This document shows, piece by piece, positions 55,080-63,926 of a stretch of 64,000 nt of DNA. Position 1 is the stretch's first letter. The number at the start of each line of letters is the position of its first letter. Source of the DNA: Flectobacillus longus (GTDB lineage: Bacteria > Bacteroidota > Bacteroidia > Cytophagales > Spirosomataceae). The notes under the pieces were generated by a model, which saw only the letters and a program-made list of their open reading frames with translations, was not told where the DNA came from and made no database searches. The position numbers and the translations under genes were made by a program. The stretch covers positions 1 through 64,000 of the forward strand of contig NZ_JASHIC010000010.1 of NCBI RefSeq assembly GCF_030056705.1, written 5' to 3'.

Positions 55080-55721
55080 ATGTTAACCCTACTCGTTGTT
55101 GTTTGTACAGTACTTGCCTATTTGTTAGGTTCCATCCCAACGGCTATTTGGTATGGCGAAGCTTATTTTGGAATCGATGTGCGTAAGCACGGGAGTGGTA
55201 ATGCTGGAGCTACCAATACTTTTAGAGTATTAGGCAAAAGAGCAGGAACTGTCGTATTGTTGATTGATGCCATCAAGGGGTGGATTTCTACCTCGTTAGC
55301 ATTGATGCTTTATTATGGTCATGTAGTCGAATGGAACGAATGCCAAACATTAAAGCTTGTTTTTGGCTTTGCAGCGGTAATAGGTCATATTTTTCCTGTG
55401 TTTTCAAACTTTAAAGGAGGAAAAGGCGTAGCAACGCTCTTGGGTATGGTAATGTCTGTACATCCTGAGGCAGCTTTGGTTTGTATGGTGATTTTCTTTG
55501 TCGTGTTTATGTCTTTCCATTATGTATCACTAGGTGCTATTATTGCATCCCTTGCATTTCCGATATTGTTGCTATTGCGTACATTTGGTAAAGAAAATGA
55601 ATTGGTTATTGTCTTTGGATTTATGCTTTTTGGGATGATTGTAATTACACATCGTAAAAATATTGTACGCTTAATGAGAGGACAAGAAAGTCGTATTTAT
55701 CTTCGTAAAAAGAAAGAGTAA
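55080..55721 (+). CDS. plsY: Glycerol-3-phosphate 1-O-acyltransferase PlsY
   Basis: 213 residues with about five to seven membrane helices. Uses acyl-phosphate to acylate glycerol-3-phosphate, the first step of phospholipid synthesis, at the inner membrane. Three conserved loops are visible: LGSIPTAIWYGEAYFGIDVRKHGSGNAGATNTFRVLGKRAG (~17-57), GHIFPVFSNFKGGKGVATLLG (~101-121) and a third near TFGKENELV. Basic C terminus. Monocistronic; an excellent terminator follows about 105 bp downstream. Confidence 0.96.
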   Translation: MLTLLVVVCTVLAYLLGSIPTAIWYGEAYFGIDVRKHGSGNAGATNTFRVLGKRAGTVVLLIDAIKGWISTSLALMLYYGHVVEWNECQTLKLVFGFAAVIGHIFPVFSNFKGGKGVATLLGMVMSVHPEAALVCMVIFFVVFMSFHYVSLGAIIASLAFPILLLLRTFGKENELVIVFGFMLFGMIVITHRKNIVRLMRGQESRIYLRKKKE

Positions 55722-55818
55722 TATTTTAACTGGCAATATAATTCTGATGTGGGTGTTTCATTATGATGATGACATCGGTTGATACCAAACTCGTAATGAT
55801 AACTCCATAATAACTTAC

Positions 55819-55826
55819 TATATTTG
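55819..55826 (+). promoter_or_regulatory. -7 box directly before the plsY terminator stem
   Basis: TATATTTG, exact TAnnTTTG followed by T. The terminator stem starts at the next base, so a transcript for the downstream dipeptidase would begin inside the hairpin sequence. No clear -33 box. Confidence 0.4.
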
Positions 55827-55862
55827 TACCTCCAATTACTTAGTAATTGGAGGTATTTTTTT
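55827..55862 (+). terminator. Intrinsic terminator after plsY
   Basis: TACCTCCAATTACT (55827-55840) is a perfect inverted repeat of AGTAATTGGAGGTA (55842-55855), followed by seven T. Confidence 0.94.
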
Positions 55863-55882
55863 GAAATCAATCATCAACGTCT

Positions 55883-57244
55883 ATGCAAGGCTATATTGAG
55901 CAGAATAAGGAGAAGTTTTTGAATGAACTTCTTGATTTATTGAGAATTCCATCGGTGAGTGCCGATTCACAATTTAAGGATGATGTACGCAAAGCAGCAG
56001 AATTTGTAGCTGAAAAAATTCAGATTGCAGGAGCTGATTTAGTAGAGATATGCGAAACGGCAGGTCATCCAATCGTTTTTGGACAAAAAATCATTGATGA
56101 GTCACTTCCGACAATATTGGTGTATGGTCATTACGACGTACAGCCAGCTGATCCTTATGAACTCTGGAATTCTCCTCCATTTGAGCCAGTAGTAAAAGAT
56201 GGAAAGATATACGCTCGTGGTGCTTGCGATGATAAAGGACAGTTTTATATGCACATCAAGGCTTTTGAAGCTATGATGGCAACAAGCGCCTTGCCATGCA
56301 ATGTGAAATTTATGATTGAAGGTGAGGAAGAAATTGGTTCAGATAACCTTGGTATCTTTGTGGCTGCAAATAAGGATAGATTAAAGGCCGATGTAATCTT
56401 AATTTCGGATACTGCTATTATTGCAAACGATACGCCATCTATCGATGTTGGCTTACGAGGATTGAGCTACTTGGAAGTTGAAGTAACAGGACCTAATCGT
56501 GATTTACACTCAGGTGTATATGGAGGTGCAGTCGCAAATCCTATCAATGTGCTGAGTAAAATGATTGCCTCGTTACATGACGAAAATAATCATATTACTA
56601 TTCCAACGTTCTATGATGATGTGGTAGACTTGACAACCGAGGAACGTGAAGCAATGGCTCAAACGCCATTCAATTTGGATGCTTATAAAGAAGATTTAGC
56701 CATTAATGAAGTATATGGCGAAGCAGGCTATTCGACTATAGAACGTGCTTCAATTCGTCCAACACTTGATGTAAATGGTATTTGGGGTGGTTATATTGGA
56801 GAAGGAGCCAAGACGGTTTTACCTTCTAAAGCATACGCTAAAATTTCGATGCGCTTGGTTCCTAACCAGCAATCTGATAAGATTACAGCGTTATTTACCA
56901 AACATTTTGAGTCTATTGCTCCTGCTGGAGTTCAGGTGAAAGTTCGTCCTCATCACGGAGGCGAACCTTATGTGACACCAACTAACTCGATTGAGTATTT
57001 GGCCGCAGAAAAAGCAATGGAGGAAGCATTTGGTAAAAAAACAGTTCCAACAAGAGGAGGTGGTAGTATTCCAATTGTAGCATTATTCGAAAAAGAACTA
57101 CAAGTCAAAACGGTATTAATGGGCTTTGGATTAGACTCTGATGCGATTCACTCGCCCAATGAGCATTACGGATTATTTAACTTTTATAAAGGTATTGAAA
57201 CAATCCCTTTGTTCTTTAAATATTACACAGAGATGGCTCAGTAA
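55883..57244 (+). CDS. M20 family dipeptidase
   Basis: 453 residues, cytoplasmic. LVYGHYDVQPADPYELWNSPPFEP (~76-99) contains the first metal His and Asp; YARGACDDKGQFYMHIKAFEAM (~112-133) the bridging Asp; EGEEEIGSDN (~148) the catalytic and metal Glu; DLHSGVYGGAVANP (~218) belongs to the dimerisation domain; PTRGGGSIPIV (~391) and GLDSDAIHSPNEHY (~425) complete the active site. This is the carnosinase/PepV-type branch acting on dipeptides. It starts 20 bp after a terminator and has its own promoter candidate. Confidence 0.95.
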   Translation: MQGYIEQNKEKFLNELLDLLRIPSVSADSQFKDDVRKAAEFVAEKIQIAGADLVEICETAGHPIVFGQKIIDESLPTILVYGHYDVQPADPYELWNSPPFEPVVKDGKIYARGACDDKGQFYMHIKAFEAMMATSALPCNVKFMIEGEEEIGSDNLGIFVAANKDRLKADVILISDTAIIANDTPSIDVGLRGLSYLEVEVTGPNRDLHSGVYGGAVANPINVLSKMIASLHDENNHITIPTFYDDVVDLTTEEREAMAQTPFNLDAYKEDLAINEVYGEAGYSTIERASIRPTLDVNGIWGGYIGEGAKTVLPSKAYAKISMRLVPNQQSDKITALFTKHFESIAPAGVQVKVRPHHGGEPYVTPTNSIEYLAAEKAMEEAFGKKTVPTRGGGSIPIVALFEKELQVKTVLMGFGLDSDAIHSPNEHYGLFNFYKGIETIPLFFKYYTEMAQ

Positions 57245-57499
57245 TTGACTTCAAAAAGCTTTATTTTTTGCTGTAAGTACCAGCATATAGGCAATTAGCT
57301 AGCTTTTAGAAAATAGAATACACATTTTGCTTATGGTGTAATAGTGCAATTTGAATCTGCACTATTACACAATTCAGTATTTTTAGTTCCTACTTTGTAC
57401 AACAATATCGTTCGATTCGATACTATGGCGGTTTAGGAGTGGGAATCTATTTCAAACCCTTCTAGAAGAAACAGACCCAATATTTTGTTTTGTAAAACT

Positions 57500-58336
57500 A
57501 TGTCACAAGAAATCAACTTAGAAACACTCACAACCGAGGCAAGCTCAAAATATAATAACCTCGACGAAATGTCTATTACGACTATTTTGGAAGGTATTAA
57601 CAATGAGGACAAAACAGTACCACACGCTGTTGAAAAGGCCATTCCACAAATTGAAGCGCTAGTCAGCCAAATCGTCCCAAGAATGAAGCAAGGCGGTCGC
57701 CTGTTTTATATCGGAGCAGGTACTAGCGGTAGATTAGGTATCGTAGATGCCTCAGAATGCCCTCCAACATTTGGGGTTCCATTTGACTTAGTTATTGGTA
57801 TAATTGCTGGTGGTGATACTGCTATCCGCAAGGCTGTTGAGTACGCCGAAGATGATGAAGAACAAGCTTGGAAAGATCTTGAGCAGTACGATATCAACGA
57901 GCTAGATACTGTAGTAGGAATTGCGGCTTCTGGACGTACACCTTATGTTATCGGAGGTTTGAGAACTGCTCGTAATAATGGTGTTTTGACGGGTTCTGTT
58001 TCTTGTAACATAGGAAGCGAAATTTCAAAAGAGGCAGAGTTTCCTATTGAAGTAGTCGTAGGCCCAGAATTTGTAACAGGTAGTACACGCATGAAATCAG
58101 GAACAGCTCAAAAACTGATTCTTAATATGATTTCGACCTCGGTAATGATACAGTTAGGACGTATTCGTGGCAACAAAATGGTGGATATGCAGCTTAGTAA
58201 TCACAAGTTAGTAGCAAGAGCTGAAAACATGATTATCAGAGAACTAGGAATAGATAAAACTCTCGCCGAAACTCTCTTACAAGAACATGGAAGTGTTCGT
58301 AAGGCTATAGATGCTTATCGCTCTTCTTTACGTTAA
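57500..58336 (+). CDS. murQ: N-acetylmuramic acid 6-phosphate etherase
   Basis: 278 residues from ATG at 57500 (a TTG at 57485 adds five). Cleaves the D-lactyl ether of MurNAc-6-phosphate in peptidoglycan recycling. SIS domain with IGAGTSGRLGIVDASECPPTFG (~56-77), GGDTAIRKAVEYAEDD (~86), GIAASGRTPYVIGGL (~118) and VGPEFVTGSTRMKSGTAQKLILNM (~162-185), all family hallmarks. The C terminus is slightly short. No MurNAc transporter or kinase gene is adjacent. Confidence 0.96.
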   Translation: MSQEINLETLTTEASSKYNNLDEMSITTILEGINNEDKTVPHAVEKAIPQIEALVSQIVPRMKQGGRLFYIGAGTSGRLGIVDASECPPTFGVPFDLVIGIIAGGDTAIRKAVEYAEDDEEQAWKDLEQYDINELDTVVGIAASGRTPYVIGGLRTARNNGVLTGSVSCNIGSEISKEAEFPIEVVVGPEFVTGSTRMKSGTAQKLILNMISTSVMIQLGRIRGNKMVDMQLSNHKLVARAENMIIRELGIDKTLAETLLQEHGSVRKAIDAYRSSLR

Positions 58337-58672
58337 CAAACCATTAACACAGAGCTTAGTACTTTTAGCTTAATATTGTCGTTGAAAGAGTATAGAAAAA
58401 ATTTGAGAAGTACAATTATAAGATTTTCAAAATTGACAAGGCGTTTAATACAGTTATCTCTTTTGAAAACTAATTCTTAGGATTCTCTAGCTTTTAAAAT
58501 TAAATTTTACCGAAAAATCAAGAAACACATAGGTAATGATAAATAAATCATCTTTTTGTCTTTATTTTGTATTTCGAGAAGATTGGTGAAATAATATTTG
58601 GTAATAGGCTTGCTATCTTAAATTTTATTTTACTTTATTATTCAATTCCTTAAGAAACCCTTTGAATTACAA
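58337..58672. other. Intergenic region with no recognised element
   Basis: 336 bp, AT-rich. TTTTTGTCTTTATTTTGTAT around 58553-58572 resembles a promoter with a one-base-short -7 box for the cytochrome gene. No terminator for murQ was seen. Confidence 0.35.
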
Positions 58673-58996
58673 ATGAAAAAAGTTGTTTTGAGCTCTCTAA
58701 TACTTGCTGCATTTGCGATCAATGCAAAAGCAGAAGATTTCCCTGAAGACATCAAACCATTGATGACTAAATATACTTGTACTGCTTGTCACAAAGTAGA
58801 TACTCGTTTGGTGGGTCCAGCTTACACAGATGTTGCTAAGAAAAAATATACTAACGAGAAAATCGTTGAATTGATTGCTAATCCAAAGCCATCTAACTGG
58901 CCAGGTTATCCTCCAATGGCTGCTATGAAAAACGTACCAAAAGACGATGCTATCAAAATCGCTACTTGGATTAACTCGTTAAGAAAGAAGAAATAA
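58673..58996 (+). CDS. Small periplasmic cytochrome c (class I)
   Basis: 107 residues. Signal peptide MKKVVLSSLILAAFAINAKA. One haem-binding CTACHK motif at ~36-41 (CxxCH) soon after KPLMTKYTCTACHKVDTRLVGPAYTDVA, and Met ligand candidates in YPPMAAMKNVP (~81). Length and motif order resemble cytochrome c551/c552, a soluble periplasmic electron carrier. Monocistronic with a terminator downstream, so its redox partners cannot be inferred. Confidence 0.94.
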   Translation: MKKVVLSSLILAAFAINAKAEDFPEDIKPLMTKYTCTACHKVDTRLVGPAYTDVAKKKYTNEKIVELIANPKPSNWPGYPPMAAMKNVPKDDAIKIATWINSLRKKK

Positions 58997-59012
58997 GAAT
59001 GATACAGTTTCG

Positions 59013-59047
59013 AAAAACCTTGGTAATGTTGCAGTTATCAAGGTTTT
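59013..59047 (+). terminator. Intrinsic terminator after cytochrome c gene
   Basis: AAAAACCTTG pairs with CAAGGTTTTT, with TAA/TTA extending the inner stem; T run at the end. Confidence 0.88.
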
Positions 59048-59169
59048 TTGCTTTTAGTACTTCAAATTAATTTAAAGTACAACTAATGGTCTTTTTTTTG
59101 TGTTATGATACAAATCACTTTATGTAGATTTACTAGTGGTTCAATGGTTTATATCTAATCGCTACGACT

Positions 59170-59460
59170 ATGCACAAATATCAGGTAATTTTTCAGTTTG
59201 AACTAGATGAAGAGTTACTCTCTAAAGTACCTCAACATCGTAACTTTATAGGAGAGTTGATTCAGAAAGGAATCATAGACTCGTATGCGATTTCGGCAGA
59301 ATCTACTCAGGGCTGGATTGTCATGAATGCTAATAGTAAAAAAGAAGTATTACAAACATTAGAAAAATCACCTATATACCACAAATGGCGTGTAGAGGTG
59401 GAGCAGCTTGTGATTTATGACTCACAACTGTATCGTTTTCCTAAACTTGTTATGAACTAG
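59170..59460 (+). CDS. Small ferredoxin-like-fold (YciI/muconolactone-isomerase-like) protein
   Basis: 96 residues, cytoplasmic. MHKYQVIFQFELDEELLSKVPQHR, then a central helix (NFIGELIQKGIIDSYAIS), the strand GWIVMNA, and a second helix (KKEVLQTLEKSPIY), giving the beta-alpha-beta order of dimeric alpha/beta-barrel proteins. No catalytic residue is obvious. The family label is tentative. The gene is monocistronic and ends at an exceptional hairpin shared with the convergent DUF5606 gene. Confidence 0.7.
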   Translation: MHKYQVIFQFELDEELLSKVPQHRNFIGELIQKGIIDSYAISAESTQGWIVMNANSKKEVLQTLEKSPIYHKWRVEVEQLVIYDSQLYRFPKLVMN

Positions 59461-59461
59461 T

Positions 59462-59520
59462 AGGTAATAAAAGCAAAGGAGTGATAGGGTAAACCTATCA
59501 CTCCTTTGCTTTTATTACCT
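59462..59520. terminator. Very long perfect hairpin between convergent genes
   Basis: 59462-59488 is a perfect 27-bp inverted repeat of 59494-59520, with a 5-base GTAAA loop. The outer AGGTAATAAAAGC / GCTTTTATTACCT part supplies the A/T-rich side for both directions. It sits between two convergent stop codons only 72 bp apart, so bidirectional termination is the simplest role. Confidence 0.9.
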
Positions 59521-59532
59521 ATTCAATAGTGC

Positions 59533-59961
59533 CTATTGAGCAGCAGTTTCTGCTTTTACTTCAAATGCTTCTGGTAGATTTTTCAAAAGAGTATTGAACC
59601 AGTTAATGATTTTCTTTACATCAGAAGGATAAACTCTCTCACGATCAAAGTCTGGAGCAACCTCACCCAATATAGCATAAAGCTCTTCGTCTGAAGCATT
59701 TTTAGTATTTAATTCAACACCCTCACTATATTTTTCTTTAAGAGCAAAGAAAATATCAGCCAAAGGAACTGAACTATCTTGATGATCAGACATATATACT
59801 GAAATATCTTTCAAAACTGATACGCGTGCATTAGCTCCTACCACAGAACGTTCTTTTTTTCCATCAAGGCTTTCTACGATAACGCCAGTACGAGTAGGTT
59901 TTAAAATTCTGTATAATCCGCTTTTACCTGAAATATTAGCTACTTCTTTTAGTAATTCCAT
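59533..59961 (-). CDS. DUF5606 domain protein
   Basis: 142 residues, cytoplasmic. Begins MELLKEVANISGKSGLYRI and includes LKPTRTGVIVESLDGKKERS (~20-39), typical of DUF5606, a Bacteroidota-restricted family. A second, helical part (~95-130: AILGEVAPDFDRERVYPSDVKKIINWFNTLLKNLPE) follows. The function of the family is unknown. A clean promoter lies 26 bases upstream. The C-terminal tail is Ala/Glu-rich. Confidence 0.88.
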   Translation of the reverse strand: MELLKEVANISGKSGLYRILKPTRTGVIVESLDGKKERSVVGANARVSVLKDISVYMSDHQDSSVPLADIFFALKEKYSEGVELNTKNASDEELYAILGEVAPDFDRERVYPSDVKKIINWFNTLLKNLPEAFEVKAETAAQ

Positions 59962-59986
59962 ATGATATCTTAATAATTTGTTTTTA

Positions 59987-60015
59987 CAAAATTAGTTATT
60001 TAAGGCTTTGACAAG
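59987..60015 (-). promoter_or_regulatory. Promoter of the DUF5606 gene
   Basis: On the minus strand, -7 box TAATTTTG (59994 to 59987, exact) followed by T. A TTG at about 60014-60012 lies 17 bases upstream. The start codon is 26 bases downstream of the box. Confidence 0.5.
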
Positions 60016-60063
60016 TGTACTTGATAGGAGTATTTCGTCAAAAAGACATAAAATTATTCTCAA

Positions 60064-60666
60064 TTAGGGTTTAAAACCTTGATTTAGCTCATCAATATAT
60101 GATAGAATCTCCTCACGACCAGTCCCATTAACGGATGAAGTCACAAAATATTGCGGCATTTCTTCCCATGTTTCTAGCATTATTTGTTCATATATGGCAA
60201 GATTTTTATTCACCGCAGTATTTGAAAGTTTGTCGGCTTTTGTGAAAATGATGCAGAATGGGAGTCCATTTTCTCCAAGTTTTTGCATAAACTCAACGTC
60301 TACTTTCTGTGGTTCATGTCTTACATCGATAAGGACAAATGTACATACAAGGTTGGTTCTGAGTGTAAGATATTCATTAATCATTTTTTCGAATTTCTCA
60401 CGCTCAACTTTGCTTACCTTGGCATAGCCATATCCTGGCAAATCGACCAAATACCAGTCTTCATTAATGAAAAAATGATTGATAAGTTGCGTTTTTCCTG
60501 GTGTTTGAGATGTTTTAGCAAGGTTCTTTTTTTTCACGATGCTATTGATAAGTGATGACTTTCCTACGTTGGATCTTCCTATAAAGGCATATTCAGGCTT
60601 ATCAGGCTTAGGACATTGCTGATAAGTGGAATTACTCATTAAAAAAGACGCTTGATTGATTTTCAT
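60064..60666 (-). CDS. engB: Ribosome biogenesis GTPase YihA/YsxC (EngB)
   Basis: 200 residues. GTPase needed for late assembly of the large ribosomal subunit. Motifs in order: G1 GRSNVGKSSLINSIV (~31), G2 KTSQTPGKTQLINHF (~51-65), G3 DLPGYGYAKV (~74), G4 FTKADKLS (~140) and G5 TSSVNGTGREEIL (~175). Starts at ATG 60666 with MKINQASFLMSN. It lies about 100 bp upstream of the DUF5606 gene on the same strand. Confidence 0.97.
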   Translation of the reverse strand: MKINQASFLMSNSTYQQCPKPDKPEYAFIGRSNVGKSSLINSIVKKKNLAKTSQTPGKTQLINHFFINEDWYLVDLPGYGYAKVSKVEREKFEKMINEYLTLRTNLVCTFVLIDVRHEPQKVDVEFMQKLGENGLPFCIIFTKADKLSNTAVNKNLAIYEQIMLETWEEMPQYFVTSSVNGTGREEILSYIDELNQGFKP

Positions 60667-61027
60667 GACGTTAAAATTTATGGTGAAAAGCGATAAGCCC
60701 TCCTTTTTTTAAATTATGGATTTACTAAGTCTAGTATTTTGTAAGAAATAGTAATATATTAGCACAAATAATACCCTCTCAGGGTGTCTTTGTGTCAAAT
60801 AAGTTTGTTAGTTTTAACAAACATCCGCAAATTTACACAATTTTAATTATCCGCTCTCTTACTCTACTATATAAGAGTTAATTGTAAAATATTGTGACAG
60901 ATGGGATTTGGTTACGTCTATATGACGTAATTGTAGGTGACGTGGTTTATAAATGTCACTTTTTTTTTATTGTAACGACTCGTAAATTTGTTATTAAATC
61001 CTTAACACCTGATAAATTTTTCTAACC
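60667..61027. other. Divergent intergenic region between engB and the repeat-protein gene
   Basis: 361 bp. Contains the -7 box at 60983-60990. It also holds a short AT-rich inverted pattern around TTTGTTAGTTTTAACAAAC (60804-60822; TTTGTTA/TAACAAA), which may be an operator. No gene. Confidence 0.4.
60983..60990 (+). promoter_or_regulatory. -7 box of the repeat-protein gene
   Basis: TAAATTTG, exact TAnnTTTG followed by T, 37 bases before the ATG. The upstream region is T-rich but has no clear -33 TTTG. Confidence 0.5.
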
Positions 61028-63244
61028 ATGAAGAAAAATTACTATTCGCTATTGTTTACAATAGCAACCCTAAGTACGGTCTCGACGACAGTCGACGCTC
61101 AAAATGACCTACCGCCTAACGCTGTTAATGGCAAGTGTTATGCGAAATGTTTGAAGCCAGCTCAGTTTACCACTAAGTCTCAGCAATTTGTCTCTAAAGA
61201 AGCAGGCAAAACGTTGTCTGTTGTTCCTGCAGTGTTGGGTACAGAGACAAAATCAATTGTTGTTAAAGAAGCTGCAAAACGTTTAGACGTAGTTCCTGCT
61301 GCTTACAAAACAGTATCGGAACAAGTATTGGTAAAAGAGGCAGGCAAAACTGTAACTGTAATTCCTGCGGTTTACAAAACAGAAACAGAAACTATCTTGG
61401 TAAAAGAAGCTTCTAAAAAGCTTGAAGTTGTACCTGCACAGTACAAAACAGTAACAGAACAAGTATTTGTAGGTGGATGTCCAACTGGCTCATATATGGC
61501 TGGTTCATGGGACAATCAACGAAGAGCTTTTGTTCGCCCGGATGGTTCTGAATTAGCAGGATCTCCATGTAAAAAATTAGAAGTAGTGCCGGCAGTATTG
61601 AAAACTGAAACAGAGCAATATGTAGCTAAGCCTGCTTCAAAAAGCTATACTGTAATTCCAGCAGTGTACAAAACTGAAACAGAAAAGTATGTACTAAAAC
61701 CTGCATATTCTCGTTTGGAGGTTATTCCAGCAGAGTTTAAAACTGTAACAGAAACAATCTTAGTAAAAGAAGCATCCAAAGTATTGACAGTGATTCCTGG
61801 GACTTTCAAAAAAGTAGCAGAAAGACGTTTAACAAAAGAAGCTTCTAAAACTTTGACACCAAATGTTTTTACTTATAAGACTGTAACTGAGCAAGTATTG
61901 GTAAAAGAAGCTGCCAAAAAATTAGAAGTTGTTCCTGCTCAATATAAAACTGTAACTGAGCAAGTATTAGTAAAAGAAGCTACTACAGCTTTGGTAACAA
62001 CTCCTCCTGTGTACGAAACTGTTACTGAAAAAGTAAAAATTCGTGATGAATATACAAAATACGAAAAAGGTAAAGCTGACCCATCATGTTTGTCTGCAAA
62101 CCCTGATGACTGCCGTATCTTGTGTCTAGTAACTGTTCCTGCTGAGTACAAAACTATTACGAAACAAGTATTGAAAACTCCAGCGGGTACTAAAGAAGTC
62201 GTAACTCCTGCACAGTACACTACTATTACTCGTCAAATTTTGGCTTCACCAGCTACAGTAAAGGAAACAGTGATTCCTGCTGAATACAAAACTTTCTCGA
62301 AGCAAGTATTAGTAGCTCCTGCTGACTTAGCTTCGGCTAAAGATGTTGTTGCTGAATACGAAACTTATACTAAGGAAGTTGTAGACCAACCTGCTAGAGT
62401 TGTTGAAAAGGAAATTCCTGCTGAATACAAAACTATCAGCAAAATAGTTATTGCAAAATCAGCATCAACTCGTGAAACAGCTATTCCAGCTGAATATGCT
62501 TCGGTAACTAAACAAGTTTTGGTAAAAGACGCTGAAGTAAAAGAACAAGTAATTCCAGCAGTATATGCAACTCGTACAAAACAAGTAGTAGGTACTCCTG
62601 CAAAATCTGTTGAAATCGATGTTCCTACACCTTGTGTAGCTCCTGGTACAACTCCAAATGCTGCTGTGGCAAGCATCAAGCTTCCAAATGGACAAAGTTG
62701 TTATCAAGTATTGACAAAACAAATTGTAGCAGCTCCTGCATCTACTCGCGAAGTTGTAATTCCAGCAGTGTATGCTACGCGTCAAAAGCAAGTATTGGTG
62801 TCTCCAGCTACAACAAAGGTTGTTGAAACTCCTGCTCAATACGAAACTCGTGTTCGTCAGTTGTTGGCTGCTCAAGCTACAACAAAAGAAACTGAAATTC
62901 CTGCTGAGTCAAAAACTTATACTAGCACAGTCGTTAAGTCTGCTGCAAAAACTACTGAGAAAACTATTCCTGCTGAATATGGTTCTTTTGTAACTACAAC
63001 AAAAGTTGCTGATAACATGTATGCTGATTGGGTAGAGGTAATTTGTGGTAACAAATTGACGGTAGAAAAAATTATCCAAATTCAACGTGCATTGAAAGTA
63101 AAAGGATATGATCCAGGACCTATCGATGATGTAATTGGACCAAGAACTCGTGCAGCCTTGACTCAATTCCAAAAAGATAACAATCTTCCATTGGGTAATA
63201 TTAATATCGAAACATTGAAAGCTTTAGGCTTGAACGATAACTAA
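61028..63244 (+). CDS. Secreted protein with ~22 short repeats and a peptidoglycan-binding domain
   Basis: 738 residues. Signal peptide (MKKNYYSLLFTIATLSTVST, cleavage near DAQN). About 22 repeats of ~20-22 residues fill ~40-660, with the consensus V-x-P-A-x-Y-K-T-x-T-(E/K)-Q-V-L-V-K-x-A; each probably forms two beta strands. Three cysteine-bearing insertions interrupt the series at ~151-183 (GGCPTG...GSPC), ~346-368 (DPSC...DDCRILC) and ~535-562 (TPC...GQSCYQ). The last ~65 residues are a PG_binding_1 domain (IIQIQRALKVKGYDPGPIDD, then RTRAALTQFQKDNNL). It is probably an extended, wall-attached envelope protein. Codon use in the repeats is varied, so the repeats are not recent copies. Confidence 0.9.
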   Translation: MKKNYYSLLFTIATLSTVSTTVDAQNDLPPNAVNGKCYAKCLKPAQFTTKSQQFVSKEAGKTLSVVPAVLGTETKSIVVKEAAKRLDVVPAAYKTVSEQVLVKEAGKTVTVIPAVYKTETETILVKEASKKLEVVPAQYKTVTEQVFVGGCPTGSYMAGSWDNQRRAFVRPDGSELAGSPCKKLEVVPAVLKTETEQYVAKPASKSYTVIPAVYKTETEKYVLKPAYSRLEVIPAEFKTVTETILVKEASKVLTVIPGTFKKVAERRLTKEASKTLTPNVFTYKTVTEQVLVKEAAKKLEVVPAQYKTVTEQVLVKEATTALVTTPPVYETVTEKVKIRDEYTKYEKGKADPSCLSANPDDCRILCLVTVPAEYKTITKQVLKTPAGTKEVVTPAQYTTITRQILASPATVKETVIPAEYKTFSKQVLVAPADLASAKDVVAEYETYTKEVVDQPARVVEKEIPAEYKTISKIVIAKSASTRETAIPAEYASVTKQVLVKDAEVKEQVIPAVYATRTKQVVGTPAKSVEIDVPTPCVAPGTTPNAAVASIKLPNGQSCYQVLTKQIVAAPASTREVVIPAVYATRQKQVLVSPATTKVVETPAQYETRVRQLLAAQATTKETEIPAESKTYTSTVVKSAAKTTEKTIPAEYGSFVTTTKVADNMYADWVEVICGNKLTVEKIIQIQRALKVKGYDPGPIDDVIGPRTRAALTQFQKDNNLPLGNINIETLKALGLNDN

Positions 63245-63272
63245 TAGGATTAGATAAGGATTTTAATAGCAG

Positions 63273-63303
63273 AGCTCCGTAGCAACACTACGGAGCTTTT
63301 TGC
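63273..63303 (+). terminator. Intrinsic terminator after the repeat-protein gene
   Basis: AGCTCCGTAG (63273-63282), CAACA loop, CTACGGAGCT (63288-63297), then TTTT. GC-richer than its surroundings. Confidence 0.93.
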
Positions 63304-63390
63304 GTTATAAAAGGCAGTGCTTTGGGTACAAAGATTTCTGGAAATTTGTAATTTGATGAATAATACCATTTTCTCTTGACATCCACTTTC

Positions 63391-63840
63391 ATGAAACTGT
63401 TAACTTCTATACTAAGCTTACTGTTGTTCCTGAACCATTCGCTAAAAGCTCAGGACAAGATAATGCCTGTTGATAATATCCTAGATGCAACATTTTTTCA
63501 AGGTACCTATCAAGAAGTATTACTAGAAGCTAAAAAGTTGCGCAAACCGATTTTACTTACTTTTTCAGCAAGTTGGTGTCAGCCTTGTCAAAAGCTTGAA
63601 GCAGAAAGCTTCTCAGCGCCAGAGGTAGCCTCATTGTTAAGTTTAAGGTATGTTTCGAAAATTGTAGATGTGGAACAATTTGTAGGCATGGATGTGGCTG
63701 ATGTATATAAAGTTTCAGAATATCCTATTACAATTATTTTGGATGAAAAAGGTCGTGAACTTGAAAGACTCAAAGGTTTTTTCCCCCCAGATTATTTGAT
63801 AAAAACCCTTCTTAAATACAAAAAGACCTCTTCAAAATAG
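63391..63840 (+). CDS. Exported thioredoxin-like protein
   Basis: 149 residues from ATG at 63391; a TTG at 63376 adds five. Signal peptide MKLLTSILSLLLFLNHSLKA, so it is periplasmic. Thioredoxin fold with the redox motif WCQPC (ASWCQPCQKLEAESF, ~62-76), the cis-Pro in VSEYPITIILDEKG (~111) and the C-terminal helix. It resembles the thioredoxin_7/DUF255-like group that reduces or isomerises disulfides in the periplasm. It may serve the cysteine-containing repeat protein upstream, but only proximity supports that. Confidence 0.9.
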   Translation: MKLLTSILSLLLFLNHSLKAQDKIMPVDNILDATFFQGTYQEVLLEAKKLRKPILLTFSASWCQPCQKLEAESFSAPEVASLLSLRYVSKIVDVEQFVGMDVADVYKVSEYPITIILDEKGRELERLKGFFPPDYLIKTLLKYKKTSSK

Positions 63841-63891
63841 GAATCTTTGGGTTTATCTTCTTTTTCAAAATCCCATACCAAAATATTGCCG

Positions 63892-63899
63892 TATATTTG
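63892..63899 (+). promoter_or_regulatory. -7 box for the gene entering the right edge
   Basis: TATATTTG followed by C, an exact TAnnTTTG match, 27 bases before an ATG at 63927. Confidence 0.45.
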
Positions 63900-63926
63900 C
63901 GGTAATATTATACGAGCTAGCCTACT

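Noticed and set aside
62365-62875. Minus-strand frames of 104 and 136 codons in the repeat protein
   Set aside because: Produced by the periodic codon pattern of the repeats; biased composition, no start context.
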